Assembly (NCBI RefSeq): GCF_019139535.1 | Contig: NZ_CP077073.1 | Span: forward strand, 2,818,501 to 2,882,500 | Length of the DNA: 64,000 nt | DNA from: Pseudomonas muyukensis | Lineage (GTDB): Bacteria > Pseudomonadota > Gammaproteobacteria > Pseudomonadales > Pseudomonadaceae | Direction: 5' to 3' | Shown: positions 55,579-62,964 of the stretch, piece after piece | Layout: each line of letters opens with the position of its first letter | Numbering within the stretch: the stretch's first letter is position 1 | Made by a program: the position numbers and the translations under genes | The notes under the pieces: generated by a model | The model's input: only the letters and a program-made list of their open reading frames with translations | The model's database searches: none | Told to the model about the DNA's origin: nothing

Positions 55579-55949
55579 GGGAGCCGGAAGCGGGCGAACT
55601 GCGCACCCGGGCGGTTGTGCGCATCCGCAGTGACACGCCAAAAGGCGCTGCAGGGCTCGAGTCGATTTTTGAGCCGGTGGCCAGGCGCTGGTGCAAGATC
55701 GAGCCGTTAGGCACGGCCACCTACACCGGTTCGGTGCAGACCGGTACGACCATCACGCATCGCATCTATTGCCGGTTTGTGCGTGACCTGGATACGCGGC
55801 ATGAACTGGTCGCCGGCGGTCGGGTGTTCCGCGTCAAGCGGGCCACCGGCATGCGCGGGCGGCAGGTGTGGTCGGTGATCGAGGTCGAGGAACTGCAGGC
55901 GGCGAATGCGCCGGTGGGAGGTGGCCGTGGCCAACTCCGTTTCAATTGA
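55575..55949 (+). CDS. Head closure protein (SPP1 gp16-like adaptor)
   Basis: A 124-residue beta-barrel adaptor of the phage head-tail adaptor family, starting with GTG in overlap with the connector stop. The segments EAGELRTRAVVRIRSDTPK and TITHRIYCRFVRDLDTRHEL, then RVFRVKRATGMRGRQVWSVI, are typical of the family. It closes the portal channel after packaging. Confidence 0.85.
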   Translation: MREPEAGELRTRAVVRIRSDTPKGAAGLESIFEPVARRWCKIEPLGTATYTGSVQTGTTITHRIYCRFVRDLDTRHELVAGGRVFRVKRATGMRGRQVWSVIEVEELQAANAPVGGGRGQLRFN

Positions 55950-56361
55950 CGGCTACCTGCATGTCGAGGGCTTCGACAAGTTCGACCAAGAGGCCTTCAA
56001 CAAGCGGAAGATCCGCGCCGGCATGCGCAAGGTCGGCCAGCTGATCACAGGTCGGGCGCAGATGAATCTGGCGCTTGGCGGTGGCCAGGAAGGCTACCCC
56101 GTCAACCGGACCGGGGCCACCACCGATTCGATCAACTTCAAGCTGTCCAGGTCGGGCTTCTTGGTGCGTGTTGCGCCTAACAAGACTGCGAGCATGAGGG
56201 AGTATTACCCGGCTTACCTGCACTACGGCGTGCGCCGCAAGTCGGGTGGAGGGTGGCGGATCAGGCCCCGCGACAACTACATGACCGACGCCCTGGTCGA
56301 CAGCCGCGACGAGGTGCGGCGCATCCTGCAGAAGGCCTTTGCCGCCGCGCTGCTCAACTGA
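55927..56361 (+). CDS. HK97 gp10-like minor head-tail protein
   Basis: A 144-residue protein of the HK97 gp10 family (MANSVSIDGYLHVEGFDKFD onward), with RAGMRKVGQLITGRAQMNLA in the middle and the family ending. GTG at 55927 was chosen because GGGAGG sits just upstream; it overlaps the closure gene by 23 bases. It takes part in joining head and tail. Confidence 0.8.
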   Translation: MANSVSIDGYLHVEGFDKFDQEAFNKRKIRAGMRKVGQLITGRAQMNLALGGGQEGYPVNRTGATTDSINFKLSRSGFLVRVAPNKTASMREYYPAYLHYGVRRKSGGGWRIRPRDNYMTDALVDSRDEVRRILQKAFAAALLN

Positions 56362-56370
56362 GTACCTGAC

Positions 56371-56970
56371 ATGAAAATCACGCCTGTGATCGAGCAGCTG
56401 CGCGCCTATGCGTCTGGCTTCGAAGGGCGCGTGGCCGGCGGCCTGGATTGGGATCCGACCGCCGACAGCGCCAAGATGGAGCCGCCGGCGGCCTATGTGA
56501 TCGCTGTTGGCGACTCGGCCGACGAGCCGCAAGCGCAGAACGTTTACACCCAGACCGTGCGCGACGTCATCGACGTGTGTGTCGTGCTGCCGACCGACGA
56601 TGAGCGCGGGCAGTCTGTAGCCGACGTGCTGCACGACGTGCGCGCCCAGCTGTGGCGCGCCCTGGTGGGATTCGAGCCGGACGACGAATCGGGGCCGCTG
56701 CTATACGACGGTGGTCAGCTGCTGCTGCTCGACCGCGACCGCATGGTCTACCGCTATCGCTTCTATGCCGACTTCCAGCTCGGCCGCTGGGAGCAGACCG
56801 GCGAAGGCAAGCCGCAGACCTGGCAGGAATGGCAACTGGCCGGCCTGCCGGCCCTGGAAGGCATCGACACCCGTTTTGACTTCCTCAACCCCCTGAAAGA
56901 CCCCAACGTCACGGCCTCGGGGCCAGACGGGCGGGTCGAGTTCACTACCCGCGAGGACTTGAACCCATGA
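56371..56970 (+). CDS. Tail terminator / Mu gp37-like minor tail protein
   Basis: A 199-residue protein (MKITPVIEQLRAYASGFEGR onward). The mixed alpha/beta pattern with strands in AYVIAVGDSADEP and VIDVCVVLPTDDERGQSVAD fits the tail-terminator fold, placed before the DUF2635 and sheath genes as in Mu (gp37). It should cap the tail tube and sheath. The C-terminal 60 residues are an extra not required by the fold. Confidence 0.75.
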   Translation: MKITPVIEQLRAYASGFEGRVAGGLDWDPTADSAKMEPPAAYVIAVGDSADEPQAQNVYTQTVRDVIDVCVVLPTDDERGQSVADVLHDVRAQLWRALVGFEPDDESGPLLYDGGQLLLLDRDRMVYRYRFYADFQLGRWEQTGEGKPQTWQEWQLAGLPALEGIDTRFDFLNPLKDPNVTASGPDGRVEFTTREDLNP

Positions 56971-57146
56971 CCACCATTCACCTCAAGCCGGCACCGGGGC
57001 GCGATTGCCCGCTGCCAGACCGGCCGGGCCAGTACCTGCCCGCCGAGGGCGCCGCGGTGCCCCGTGACGCCTACTGGGAACGCCGCATCATCGACGGCGA
57101 CGCCCTGGAGCAGAAAACCACAACCCGGGGGAGCAAAGCGCGATGA
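56967..57146 (+). CDS. DUF2635 protein (Mu gp38-like)
   Basis: A 59-residue protein (MTTIHLKPAPGRDCPLPDRP onward). The family features are IHLKPAPG at the start, GQYLPAEGAAVPRDAYWERR in the middle and a basic end. Located directly before the sheath gene, as in Mu. ATGA overlaps on both sides couple it to its neighbours. Function unknown; probably a tail-assembly factor. Confidence 0.88.
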   Translation: MTTIHLKPAPGRDCPLPDRPGQYLPAEGAAVPRDAYWERRIIDGDALEQKTTTRGSKAR

Positions 57147-58639
57147 GCGTCAGTTTCAGCAACATCCCCAGCGACATTCGTGTGCCGCTGTTCTATGCCG
57201 AAGTCGACAACTCCATGGCCAACAGCGGTGGTTCCAGCCTGCGCCGGCTGATTGTCGGCCAGGTCAACGACGACGCTGACAGCGACGAAATCGGCCGCTT
57301 GGTGCTGGTGTCGAAGACCAGTGACGCCAAGGACATTGGCGGCACCGGCTCGATGCTGGCCGCCATGCATGCGCGCTGGCGGGCCATCGACGTGGCCGGC
57401 GAGGTCTGGTGCCTGCCGCTCAAGGTGGCCACCGGCGCGGCCGCGACCGCCACCGTTACCGTAACGGGCAGCGTGGCCACCGCCGGCCTGGTCAATCTGT
57501 ACGTGGCTGGCCAGCGCGTGCGTGCCGATGCCGTGGTCGGCGCCTCGGCCGAGGCTGTGGCGGCCAGCTTGGCGGCGGCCATCAATGCCGCCATTGACCT
57601 GCCGGTGACGGCCACGGCCGCCGCCGGCGTGGTCACCCTGCAGGCCAAGTTCAAGGGTGAGCTGGGCAACGATATCCAAGTCCAGCTGAACCGCCTGGGG
57701 CGCGCCAATGGCGAAACCACGCCGGCCGGCCTGACGGTGGTGGCCACTGCCATGACCAACGGCGCCGGCACCCCGGCCGTGTCGGCGGCCTTGGCCGCCC
57801 TGGGCGACGAAGAATTCGAGTTCATCGCCCAGCCCTGGAGCGATACCGACACGCTGGGCGCCTGGAAAACCGCCATGGACGACAGCGCCGGCCGCTGGTC
57901 CTGGGCGAAGCAGCTCTACGGCCATGTGTACAGCGCGCAGCGCGGCACGCTGGGCCAGCTGGTCGCCGCTGGGCGCCTGCGCAACGACCCGCACGTCTCC
58001 GTGCATGGCTTCGAGCGCGGTGTGCCGCAGCCCGTGTGGGAAGTGGCGGCGGCCTGGGCGGCGCGCACTGCTGTGTTCATCAGTGCCGACCCGGCGCGAC
58101 CGACGCAGACCGGCGCGCTGACGGGCATTGACCCGGCGCAGGCCAGTGACCGTTTCACTCTGACCGAGCGGCAATCGCTGCTGACCAGCGGGGTGGCCAC
58201 CGCCGTCTACAACGGCGGCAGCTACCGCATTGAGCGGGCCGTTACGACCTACCAGCGTAACGCCTATGGCCAGCCGGATGACTCCTACCTGGACAGCGAG
58301 ACGCTGCACCAGTCGGCCTACGTGATCCGCTATCTGCGCAGCATCATCACCAGCAAGTACGGCCGCCATAAGCTGGCCAACGACGGCACGCGCTTTGGCC
58401 CCGGCCAGGCTATCGTCACGCCGAAGGTGATTCGTGGCGAGCTGATCGCGGCCTATGGCGCGCTTGAGCGTGAGGGCATTGTCGAGAACGCCGAGGCGTT
58501 CAATCAGTACCTGATCGTGGAGCGCGATCCGAAGAACCCGAACCGTCTGAGTGTGCTGTTCCCGCCGGACCTGGTGAATCAGCTGCGTGTGTTCGCGCTG
58601 CTGTACCAGTTCCGCCTGCAGTACCCGGACGCGGCGTAA
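57143..58639 (+). CDS. Contractile tail sheath protein (Mu gpL-like)
   Basis: A 498-residue sheath protein, which shows that the phage is a myovirus. It begins MSVSFSNIPSDIRVPLFYAE, typical of Mu gpL. The domain LPVTATAAAGVVTLQAKFKG is part of an inserted beta domain, and the C-terminal end (YGALEREGIVENAEAFNQYL and LVNQLRVFALLYQFRLQYPD) is the conserved sheath core that hooks neighbouring subunits. A terminator hairpin follows the stop codon. Confidence 0.95.
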   Translation: MSVSFSNIPSDIRVPLFYAEVDNSMANSGGSSLRRLIVGQVNDDADSDEIGRLVLVSKTSDAKDIGGTGSMLAAMHARWRAIDVAGEVWCLPLKVATGAAATATVTVTGSVATAGLVNLYVAGQRVRADAVVGASAEAVAASLAAAINAAIDLPVTATAAAGVVTLQAKFKGELGNDIQVQLNRLGRANGETTPAGLTVVATAMTNGAGTPAVSAALAALGDEEFEFIAQPWSDTDTLGAWKTAMDDSAGRWSWAKQLYGHVYSAQRGTLGQLVAAGRLRNDPHVSVHGFERGVPQPVWEVAAAWAARTAVFISADPARPTQTGALTGIDPAQASDRFTLTERQSLLTSGVATAVYNGGSYRIERAVTTYQRNAYGQPDDSYLDSETLHQSAYVIRYLRSIITSKYGRHKLANDGTRFGPGQAIVTPKVIRGELIAAYGALEREGIVENAEAFNQYLIVERDPKNPNRLSVLFPPDLVNQLRVFALLYQFRLQYPDAA

Positions 58640-58658
58640 CCCTCATCGTTCAACCCCA

Positions 58659-58681
58659 GCCCGCCCCGTGCGGGCTTTTTT
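58659..58681 (+). terminator. Terminator between sheath and tube genes
   Basis: GCCCGC (58659-58664), loop CCCGT, GCGGGC (58670-58675), then T6. It lies inside the late operon and so would set a step-down of transcription unless antiterminated. Confidence 0.82.
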
Positions 58682-58696
58682 ATGGGAGTGCCCTTT

Positions 58697-59044
58697 ATGG
58701 GTCAGAAAGTCGCGGGCACCTGTTTTTTCAAGGTCGACGGCGATCAGCTGGTGATCACCGGTGGCGTGGAATGCCCGCTGTCGGACACAAAGCGCGAAAC
58801 CATCACGCGGGGCTACTTCAAGGAAGAAGACCTGATCCCCTATGTGGTGGTCGACGCGGTGAAAACCCCCAACTTCCCCCGGGCCAAGCTGGCCAACGGG
58901 ATCAGCATGACCATCACCGCCGAGCTGGCCGACGGCTCGGTGTACGTGCTGAGCGGCGCGTACCTGGTGGACGAAACCAAAGTGACCGGCGATGACGCCA
59001 AGGTCTCGCTCAAATTCGAAGGCATCCAAGGAGACTGGCAGTAA
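58697..59044 (+). CDS. Tail tube protein (Mu gpM-like)
   Basis: A 115-residue tube protein (MGQKVAGTCFFKVDGDQLVI onward) with the pattern TGGVECPLSDTKRETITRGY and the C-terminal VSLKFEGIQGDWQ that is typical of Mu-like tube subunits. The ATG at 58697 follows GGGAG with correct spacing; an ATG 15 bases upstream lacks one. It forms the inner rigid tube inside the sheath. Confidence 0.92.
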   Translation: MGQKVAGTCFFKVDGDQLVITGGVECPLSDTKRETITRGYFKEEDLIPYVVVDAVKTPNFPRAKLANGISMTITAELADGSVYVLSGAYLVDETKVTGDDAKVSLKFEGIQGDWQ

Positions 59045-59343
59045 TGACTACCGCAACCCACGAACTCGCAACCCCGATCCAGGCCCACGGAGAGGAAGTC
59101 CAAGAACTGAACCTGCGCCGTCCGACCGTGCAGGAGTGTCGGGCCATCAAGGTGCTGCCGTACAACCTCGGCGGCGACGGTTACCCAGTGGTCGACCTCG
59201 AGGCGGCGGCAAAATACATCGCCGTGTGCGCCGCGATCCCGGCCAGCTCGGTCAACCAGCTGGAACTGTCGGACCTGAACACCCTGGCCTGGATCATCGT
59301 CGGTTTTTTCATGCCCCAAGATTCGAAGCAGTCGGCGGACTGA
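59044..59343 (+). CDS. Tail assembly chaperone, short form (Mu gp41-like)
   Basis: A 99-residue tail assembly chaperone (LNLRRPTVQECRAIKVLPYN, VDLEAAAKYIAVCAAIPASS, LSDLNTLAWIIVGFF). Its ATG overlaps the tube stop region. Codons GGT-TTT-TTC near the end contain the slippery heptamer T-TTT-TTC (59304-59310). A -1 shift there avoids the stop at 59341-59343 and joins the downstream frame, which ends at 59483, producing a longer form of 146 residues (see the extension entry). This mirrors gpG/gpGT of lambda and gp41/42 of Mu. Confidence 0.9.
   Translation: MTTATHELATPIQAHGEEVQELNLRRPTVQECRAIKVLPYNLGGDGYPVVDLEAAAKYIAVCAAIPASSVNQLELSDLNTLAWIIVGFFMPQDSKQSAD
59304..59310 (+). other. Programmed -1 frameshift site T-TTT-TTC
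   Basis: In the frame of the chaperone gene the bases read GG-T TTT TTC, a canonical X-XXY-YYZ heptamer, 30 bases before the zero-frame stop. The -1 frame continues open for 57 more codons. Confidence 0.85.
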
Positions 59344-59483
59344 CCGAGCTGGCCTATGAACTTGCCTGGTGGTGGAAAGCCACCCCGGGCGAGGTGCTGG
59401 GCTGGACCCTCGACACGCTGTTCGAGAGCGAGGAAAACGCGTGGCGCATCAACGCGCTGAATGGGGGAGGCGGTGGCGGATAA
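59310..59483 (+). CDS. Frameshift extension of the tail chaperone (T-like part)
   Basis: 57 codons in the -1 frame: HAPRFEAVGGLTELAYELAW (start of the extension) continuing WKATPGEVLGWTLDTLFESE and ending in six glycines. It has no start codon with a ribosome site of its own. The content (tryptophan-rich WWWKATPGEV, acidic helices) is protein-like and similar to the second cistron of chaperone pairs in Mu-like tails. It should bind the tape measure protein, whose gene starts inside its last codons. Confidence 0.82.
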   Translation, partial: HAPRFEAVGGLTELAYELAWWWKATPGEVLGWTLDTLFESEENAWRINALNGGGGGG

Positions 59484-61614
59484 ATTCCAACTCAAGGCGC
59501 TGATCACCGGCGTCGACAAGCTGTCCCCGGTGCTGAGCGGGGTACGCAAGAACGCCGCGGTGCTGCGCAAGCAGCTGAACAGCTCGGGCCTGGGCAAGAT
59601 CACCTTCGGTGAGGCCCTGCAGGGCGGGGCGATAGCCGCCCCGTTCGTCATGGGCGTGAAGGCGGCCATGGGCTTTGAAAGCGCCATGGCCGACGTCAAG
59701 AAAGTGGTTAACTTCGAGTCGCCGGCGCAGTTCAAGGCGATGAGTGATGACGTGTTGGGCTTGTCCGAGCGCCTACCCATGGCAGCCGAGGGCATCGCGC
59801 AGATTGTCGCAGCCGGCGGCCAGTCCGGCATTACCCGGGAAGAGCTGAACCGCTTCGCGGAAGACGCGGTGAAAATGGGTGTCGCGTTCGACCAGACGGC
59901 CGAAGAATCGGGCTCGATGATGGCCAAGTGGCGCACGGCCTTCAAGATGAACCAAGATCAGGTGGTCACGCTCGCTGACAAGATCAACTACCTGGGCAAC
60001 ACCGGCGCGGCCAGCACTGGGCAAATCTCCAGCATCCTGACCGCCATTGGCCCCCTGGGCGAGGTCGCGGGCGTCAGCGCGGCGCAGCTGGCGGCCATGG
60101 GCTCGACCCTGGCCGGCGTGGGCATTGCCCAGGACGTGGCCGCCACGGGCATCAAAAACTTCATGCTGACCCTGACCGCCGGCACGGCGGCCACCAAGTC
60201 GCAGAAGGAGGCTTACAAGGCCTTGCGCCTGGATGCCAACGAACTGGCAAAGGGCATGCAGACGGACAGCGAAGGGACGATTAACCGCGTCCTGCAGACG
60301 CTGGCCAAAGTCGAGAAAAGCAAGCAAGCGGCGGTGCTGACCAATCTGTTTGGCAAGGAATCGGTAGGGGCCATCGCGCCACTGCTGACCAGCCTGAGCA
60401 CGCTGCAGCGCAACTTCAAATCGGTGGGTGACGAGAGTCAGTATGCCGGTTCGATGAACAGTGAGTATGCGGCGCGGGCCGCGACCACACAGAACGCAAT
60501 GCAACTGCTGCAGAACCGGGTCACGCGCCTAGGGATCACGGTCGGCAGCATGCTGTTGCCGCCGTTCAATGATTTCATGGCGACGGTGGGTCCGGTGATC
60601 AGCAGCGTGGCCACGCTAGCCGGTGAGCACCCTTGGCTGATCAAGGGACTGTTGGGCGCGGCCGTGGGCTTTACCGTGTTGCGCTTGGCCACCGCGAGCG
60701 CCACGGCAGCCTTGGCGCTGATGAACGGCGTAGCGAGCATGAGTCCTATCGGCATCGTGGTGCGTGGCATCGCCATCGCCGCTGGTGTGCTGATTGCCAA
60801 CTGGTCGACCGTGGCGCCGTACTTCCAGATGGTATGGGACAAGATCAAGGCCCCGGCCATGGCCGTATGGGGCTGGATGAAAACCGCTTTCGCCTGGACC
60901 CCGCTTGGCATGATCGTGGCGAACTGGGCGCCGCTGACGCAGTTCTTCGGCGCGCTGTGGGAGCTGGTCAAAGCCCTGTCGGTGCCGTTCTTCGACTTCA
61001 TGAAAGGGGTCTTCGACTGGTCACCGCTGGGCCTGATCGTCAAGCACTGGGAGCCTATCACCGGCTATTTCAAAGGGCTGTGGGAGAAGCTTCGGCCTAT
61101 CGTTGAACCGATGATGAAATTCCTGGGCTTCGACAGCGAGTCGAGCGGCGACGGCGTGCTCAGCGCGGCCACGGCCAAGGTCAACAACTGGGCCGAGCAG
61201 CAGAAGGCGCGCAACGCCGCCGGCGAGCCGATACCGGGCGCCCTGGTCAAGCCGATGGCGCAGCCGGTGCAGCTGATGCCGGAGGCCACCAGCGTGGCCA
61301 GCCTTATGCGGGCGCCTGGACAGGCAATGGCTGGGGTGGCTATGCCCTTGTCGGCTTCGCAGGTTGCCCAGCACGCCCAGCCGGGGGCGGGTGAAAGACT
61401 GACGCAAGGTGTGGCGTCTCGTTCGTTGGCCGCTTCGCGCGGCTCCCTGGTGCAGCAGGCCGCCCAGGCCAGCAAGGCCCAGTTGGAGGGGCAAATGGTG
61501 GTGCGCTTCGACAACGCACCGCCGGGCATGCGGGTCGAGCAGGCCGACACCAATCAACCCGGGCTGCAGGTCAGCCCACAAGTGGGTTACCGATCCTTGG
61601 GGAGGGCGTCATGA
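59473..61614 (+). CDS. Tail tape measure protein
   Basis: A 713-residue tape measure protein that sets tail length. A start region MADKFQLKALITGVDKLSP is followed by the TP901-like core (EALQGGAIAAPFVMGVKAAM, GFESAMADVKKVVNFESPAQ, ALSDDVLGLSERLPMAAEGI) and hydrophobic segments in the middle (ALMNGVASMSPIGIVVRGIA and IAAGVLIANW). Two near-repeats of about 50 residues, each WxPLGxIVxxW, follow (TPLGMIVANWAPLTQFF and SPLGLIVKHWEPITGYF). GTG at 59473 was preferred because of the GGGGGAGG just upstream. The length of 713 residues would correspond to a tail of roughly 100 nm at 1.5 angstrom per residue. Confidence 0.93.
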   Translation: MADKFQLKALITGVDKLSPVLSGVRKNAAVLRKQLNSSGLGKITFGEALQGGAIAAPFVMGVKAAMGFESAMADVKKVVNFESPAQFKAMSDDVLGLSERLPMAAEGIAQIVAAGGQSGITREELNRFAEDAVKMGVAFDQTAEESGSMMAKWRTAFKMNQDQVVTLADKINYLGNTGAASTGQISSILTAIGPLGEVAGVSAAQLAAMGSTLAGVGIAQDVAATGIKNFMLTLTAGTAATKSQKEAYKALRLDANELAKGMQTDSEGTINRVLQTLAKVEKSKQAAVLTNLFGKESVGAIAPLLTSLSTLQRNFKSVGDESQYAGSMNSEYAARAATTQNAMQLLQNRVTRLGITVGSMLLPPFNDFMATVGPVISSVATLAGEHPWLIKGLLGAAVGFTVLRLATASATAALALMNGVASMSPIGIVVRGIAIAAGVLIANWSTVAPYFQMVWDKIKAPAMAVWGWMKTAFAWTPLGMIVANWAPLTQFFGALWELVKALSVPFFDFMKGVFDWSPLGLIVKHWEPITGYFKGLWEKLRPIVEPMMKFLGFDSESSGDGVLSAATAKVNNWAEQQKARNAAGEPIPGALVKPMAQPVQLMPEATSVASLMRAPGQAMAGVAMPLSASQVAQHAQPGAGERLTQGVASRSLAASRGSLVQQAAQASKAQLEGQMVVRFDNAPPGMRVEQADTNQPGLQVSPQVGYRSLGRAS

Positions 61615-62960
61615 GTACGTGGCGGGATCAGCTGCACCGGGCCTCATTCCGGGGCGTGCCGTTCCACGTCGACAGCGACAGCATGCCGGCGGGACGGCGC
61701 ACACAGACGCATGAGTATCCGCAGCGGGACAAGCCGCTGGTGGAAGACCTGGGCCGCGTCACGCGGGAAATCAAGCTGGCCGCCTTCGTGATCGGGGAGG
61801 ACTGCTATTTCCAGCGTGACAACCTGCTCAACGCCCTGGACAAGCCGGGGGCGGGCGAGCTGGTCCATCCCTGGTATGGCCGCCTGACGGTCACGGCCAC
61901 TGACTGCAGCGTCAGTCATGAGCGCCGCGAGGGCGGCATGGTCCGCTTTGACCTGGTGTTCGTGGAGGACGGCGAGAAGGGCTTTCCTGCCGGCGTGCCG
62001 AACACGGCGCGGCAGCTGGAGGATTCATCGGAAAGCCTGCTTGAATCGGCGATTGCCCGGTACAAGGCCGCCATGGCGGTTGTCAACCGGGCGCGCCTGG
62101 CCGTGGTCGCGCTGCAGAACGGTGTGGCCGGCGTGCAGATGGCCATTGCCTCAGAGCTTCGCCAGCTGACCGGCCTGGTCAGTTCGGTCGAGGCGCTGGC
62201 CGACATGCTGATCAACGCCCCGGGCAACTTCGCAGCGATGATCCGAGGGCAGTTCGCCAGTGTCGGCGGCAGTTCGCGGTCGTCGGGCTATCGCTGGGGG
62301 CCGTCGAGCGGCGGCGAGTCGGTCAGTCTGGAGGCCGACCCGGAGTTTGCCCGAACCGTCGCAGCGTTGCCCGAGGCGGCGCCGGAGTTTGCCAGTTTCG
62401 CCGAGTCCGGCCGGGCCATCACCGGCCAGGTGGAGCAGGCCCGCCAGTTGGCCAACGCGCCGACACCGGCCGGAGGAGCCGACACCGCCGCCGTGGTCAC
62501 CGCTGCCCGCGAGCTGGTGCGCGACGCGCTGATCGTGTTGGCCGTGCGCGAGGCGGTGGCCATGCCGGTGGTGCAGGCGCCCGAACCGTTGACCGGATTC
62601 GCCACCCTGGAACAACAAGTGGTCGCCCCAATCCAGCGCCCCGAGGTGCCGGTCACTGCCGACGTGGTCGCGCTGCGTGACACCCTCAGCGACGCCCTGT
62701 GGCTGGCCGCCCTGGCGTCGCCGGTCGAGCACGTCGAGCGGCTGGAGGTGGTGCGCAACCAGGTGCGGGCGCACCTGACCGAAGTGGCCCGCGCCGGCGT
62801 GCGGCTGGCCGAGGTCACTACGCGGGAAAGCCTGCCGGCGGTGGTGCTGGCGTATCAGCGCTACGGCGATGCCACCCGCGCCGAGGAAATCGTTATGCGT
62901 AACAAGGTGCAGCACCCGGGCTTTTTGCCTGTAGGCGCGCTGACCATCGCCCGAGAGTGA
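61611..62960 (+). CDS. DNA circulation / tail protein N-like (Mu gp43-like)
   Basis: A 449-residue protein with the DNA_circ_N domain at its start: WRDQLHRASFRGVPFHVDSD, RTQTHEYPQRDKPLVEDLGR, and NLLNALDKPGAGELVHPWYG. This domain is found in Mu gpN and relatives, baseplate/tail proteins that enter with the DNA. The C-terminal two thirds are helical (long coiled segments rich in Ala, Val and Glu). ATGA overlap with the tape measure gene. Confidence 0.92.
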   Translation: MSTWRDQLHRASFRGVPFHVDSDSMPAGRRTQTHEYPQRDKPLVEDLGRVTREIKLAAFVIGEDCYFQRDNLLNALDKPGAGELVHPWYGRLTVTATDCSVSHERREGGMVRFDLVFVEDGEKGFPAGVPNTARQLEDSSESLLESAIARYKAAMAVVNRARLAVVALQNGVAGVQMAIASELRQLTGLVSSVEALADMLINAPGNFAAMIRGQFASVGGSSRSSGYRWGPSSGGESVSLEADPEFARTVAALPEAAPEFASFAESGRAITGQVEQARQLANAPTPAGGADTAAVVTAARELVRDALIVLAVREAVAMPVVQAPEPLTGFATLEQQVVAPIQRPEVPVTADVVALRDTLSDALWLAALASPVEHVERLEVVRNQVRAHLTEVARAGVRLAEVTTRESLPAVVLAYQRYGDATRAEEIVMRNKVQHPGFLPVGALTIARE

Positions 62961-62964
62961 ACCC

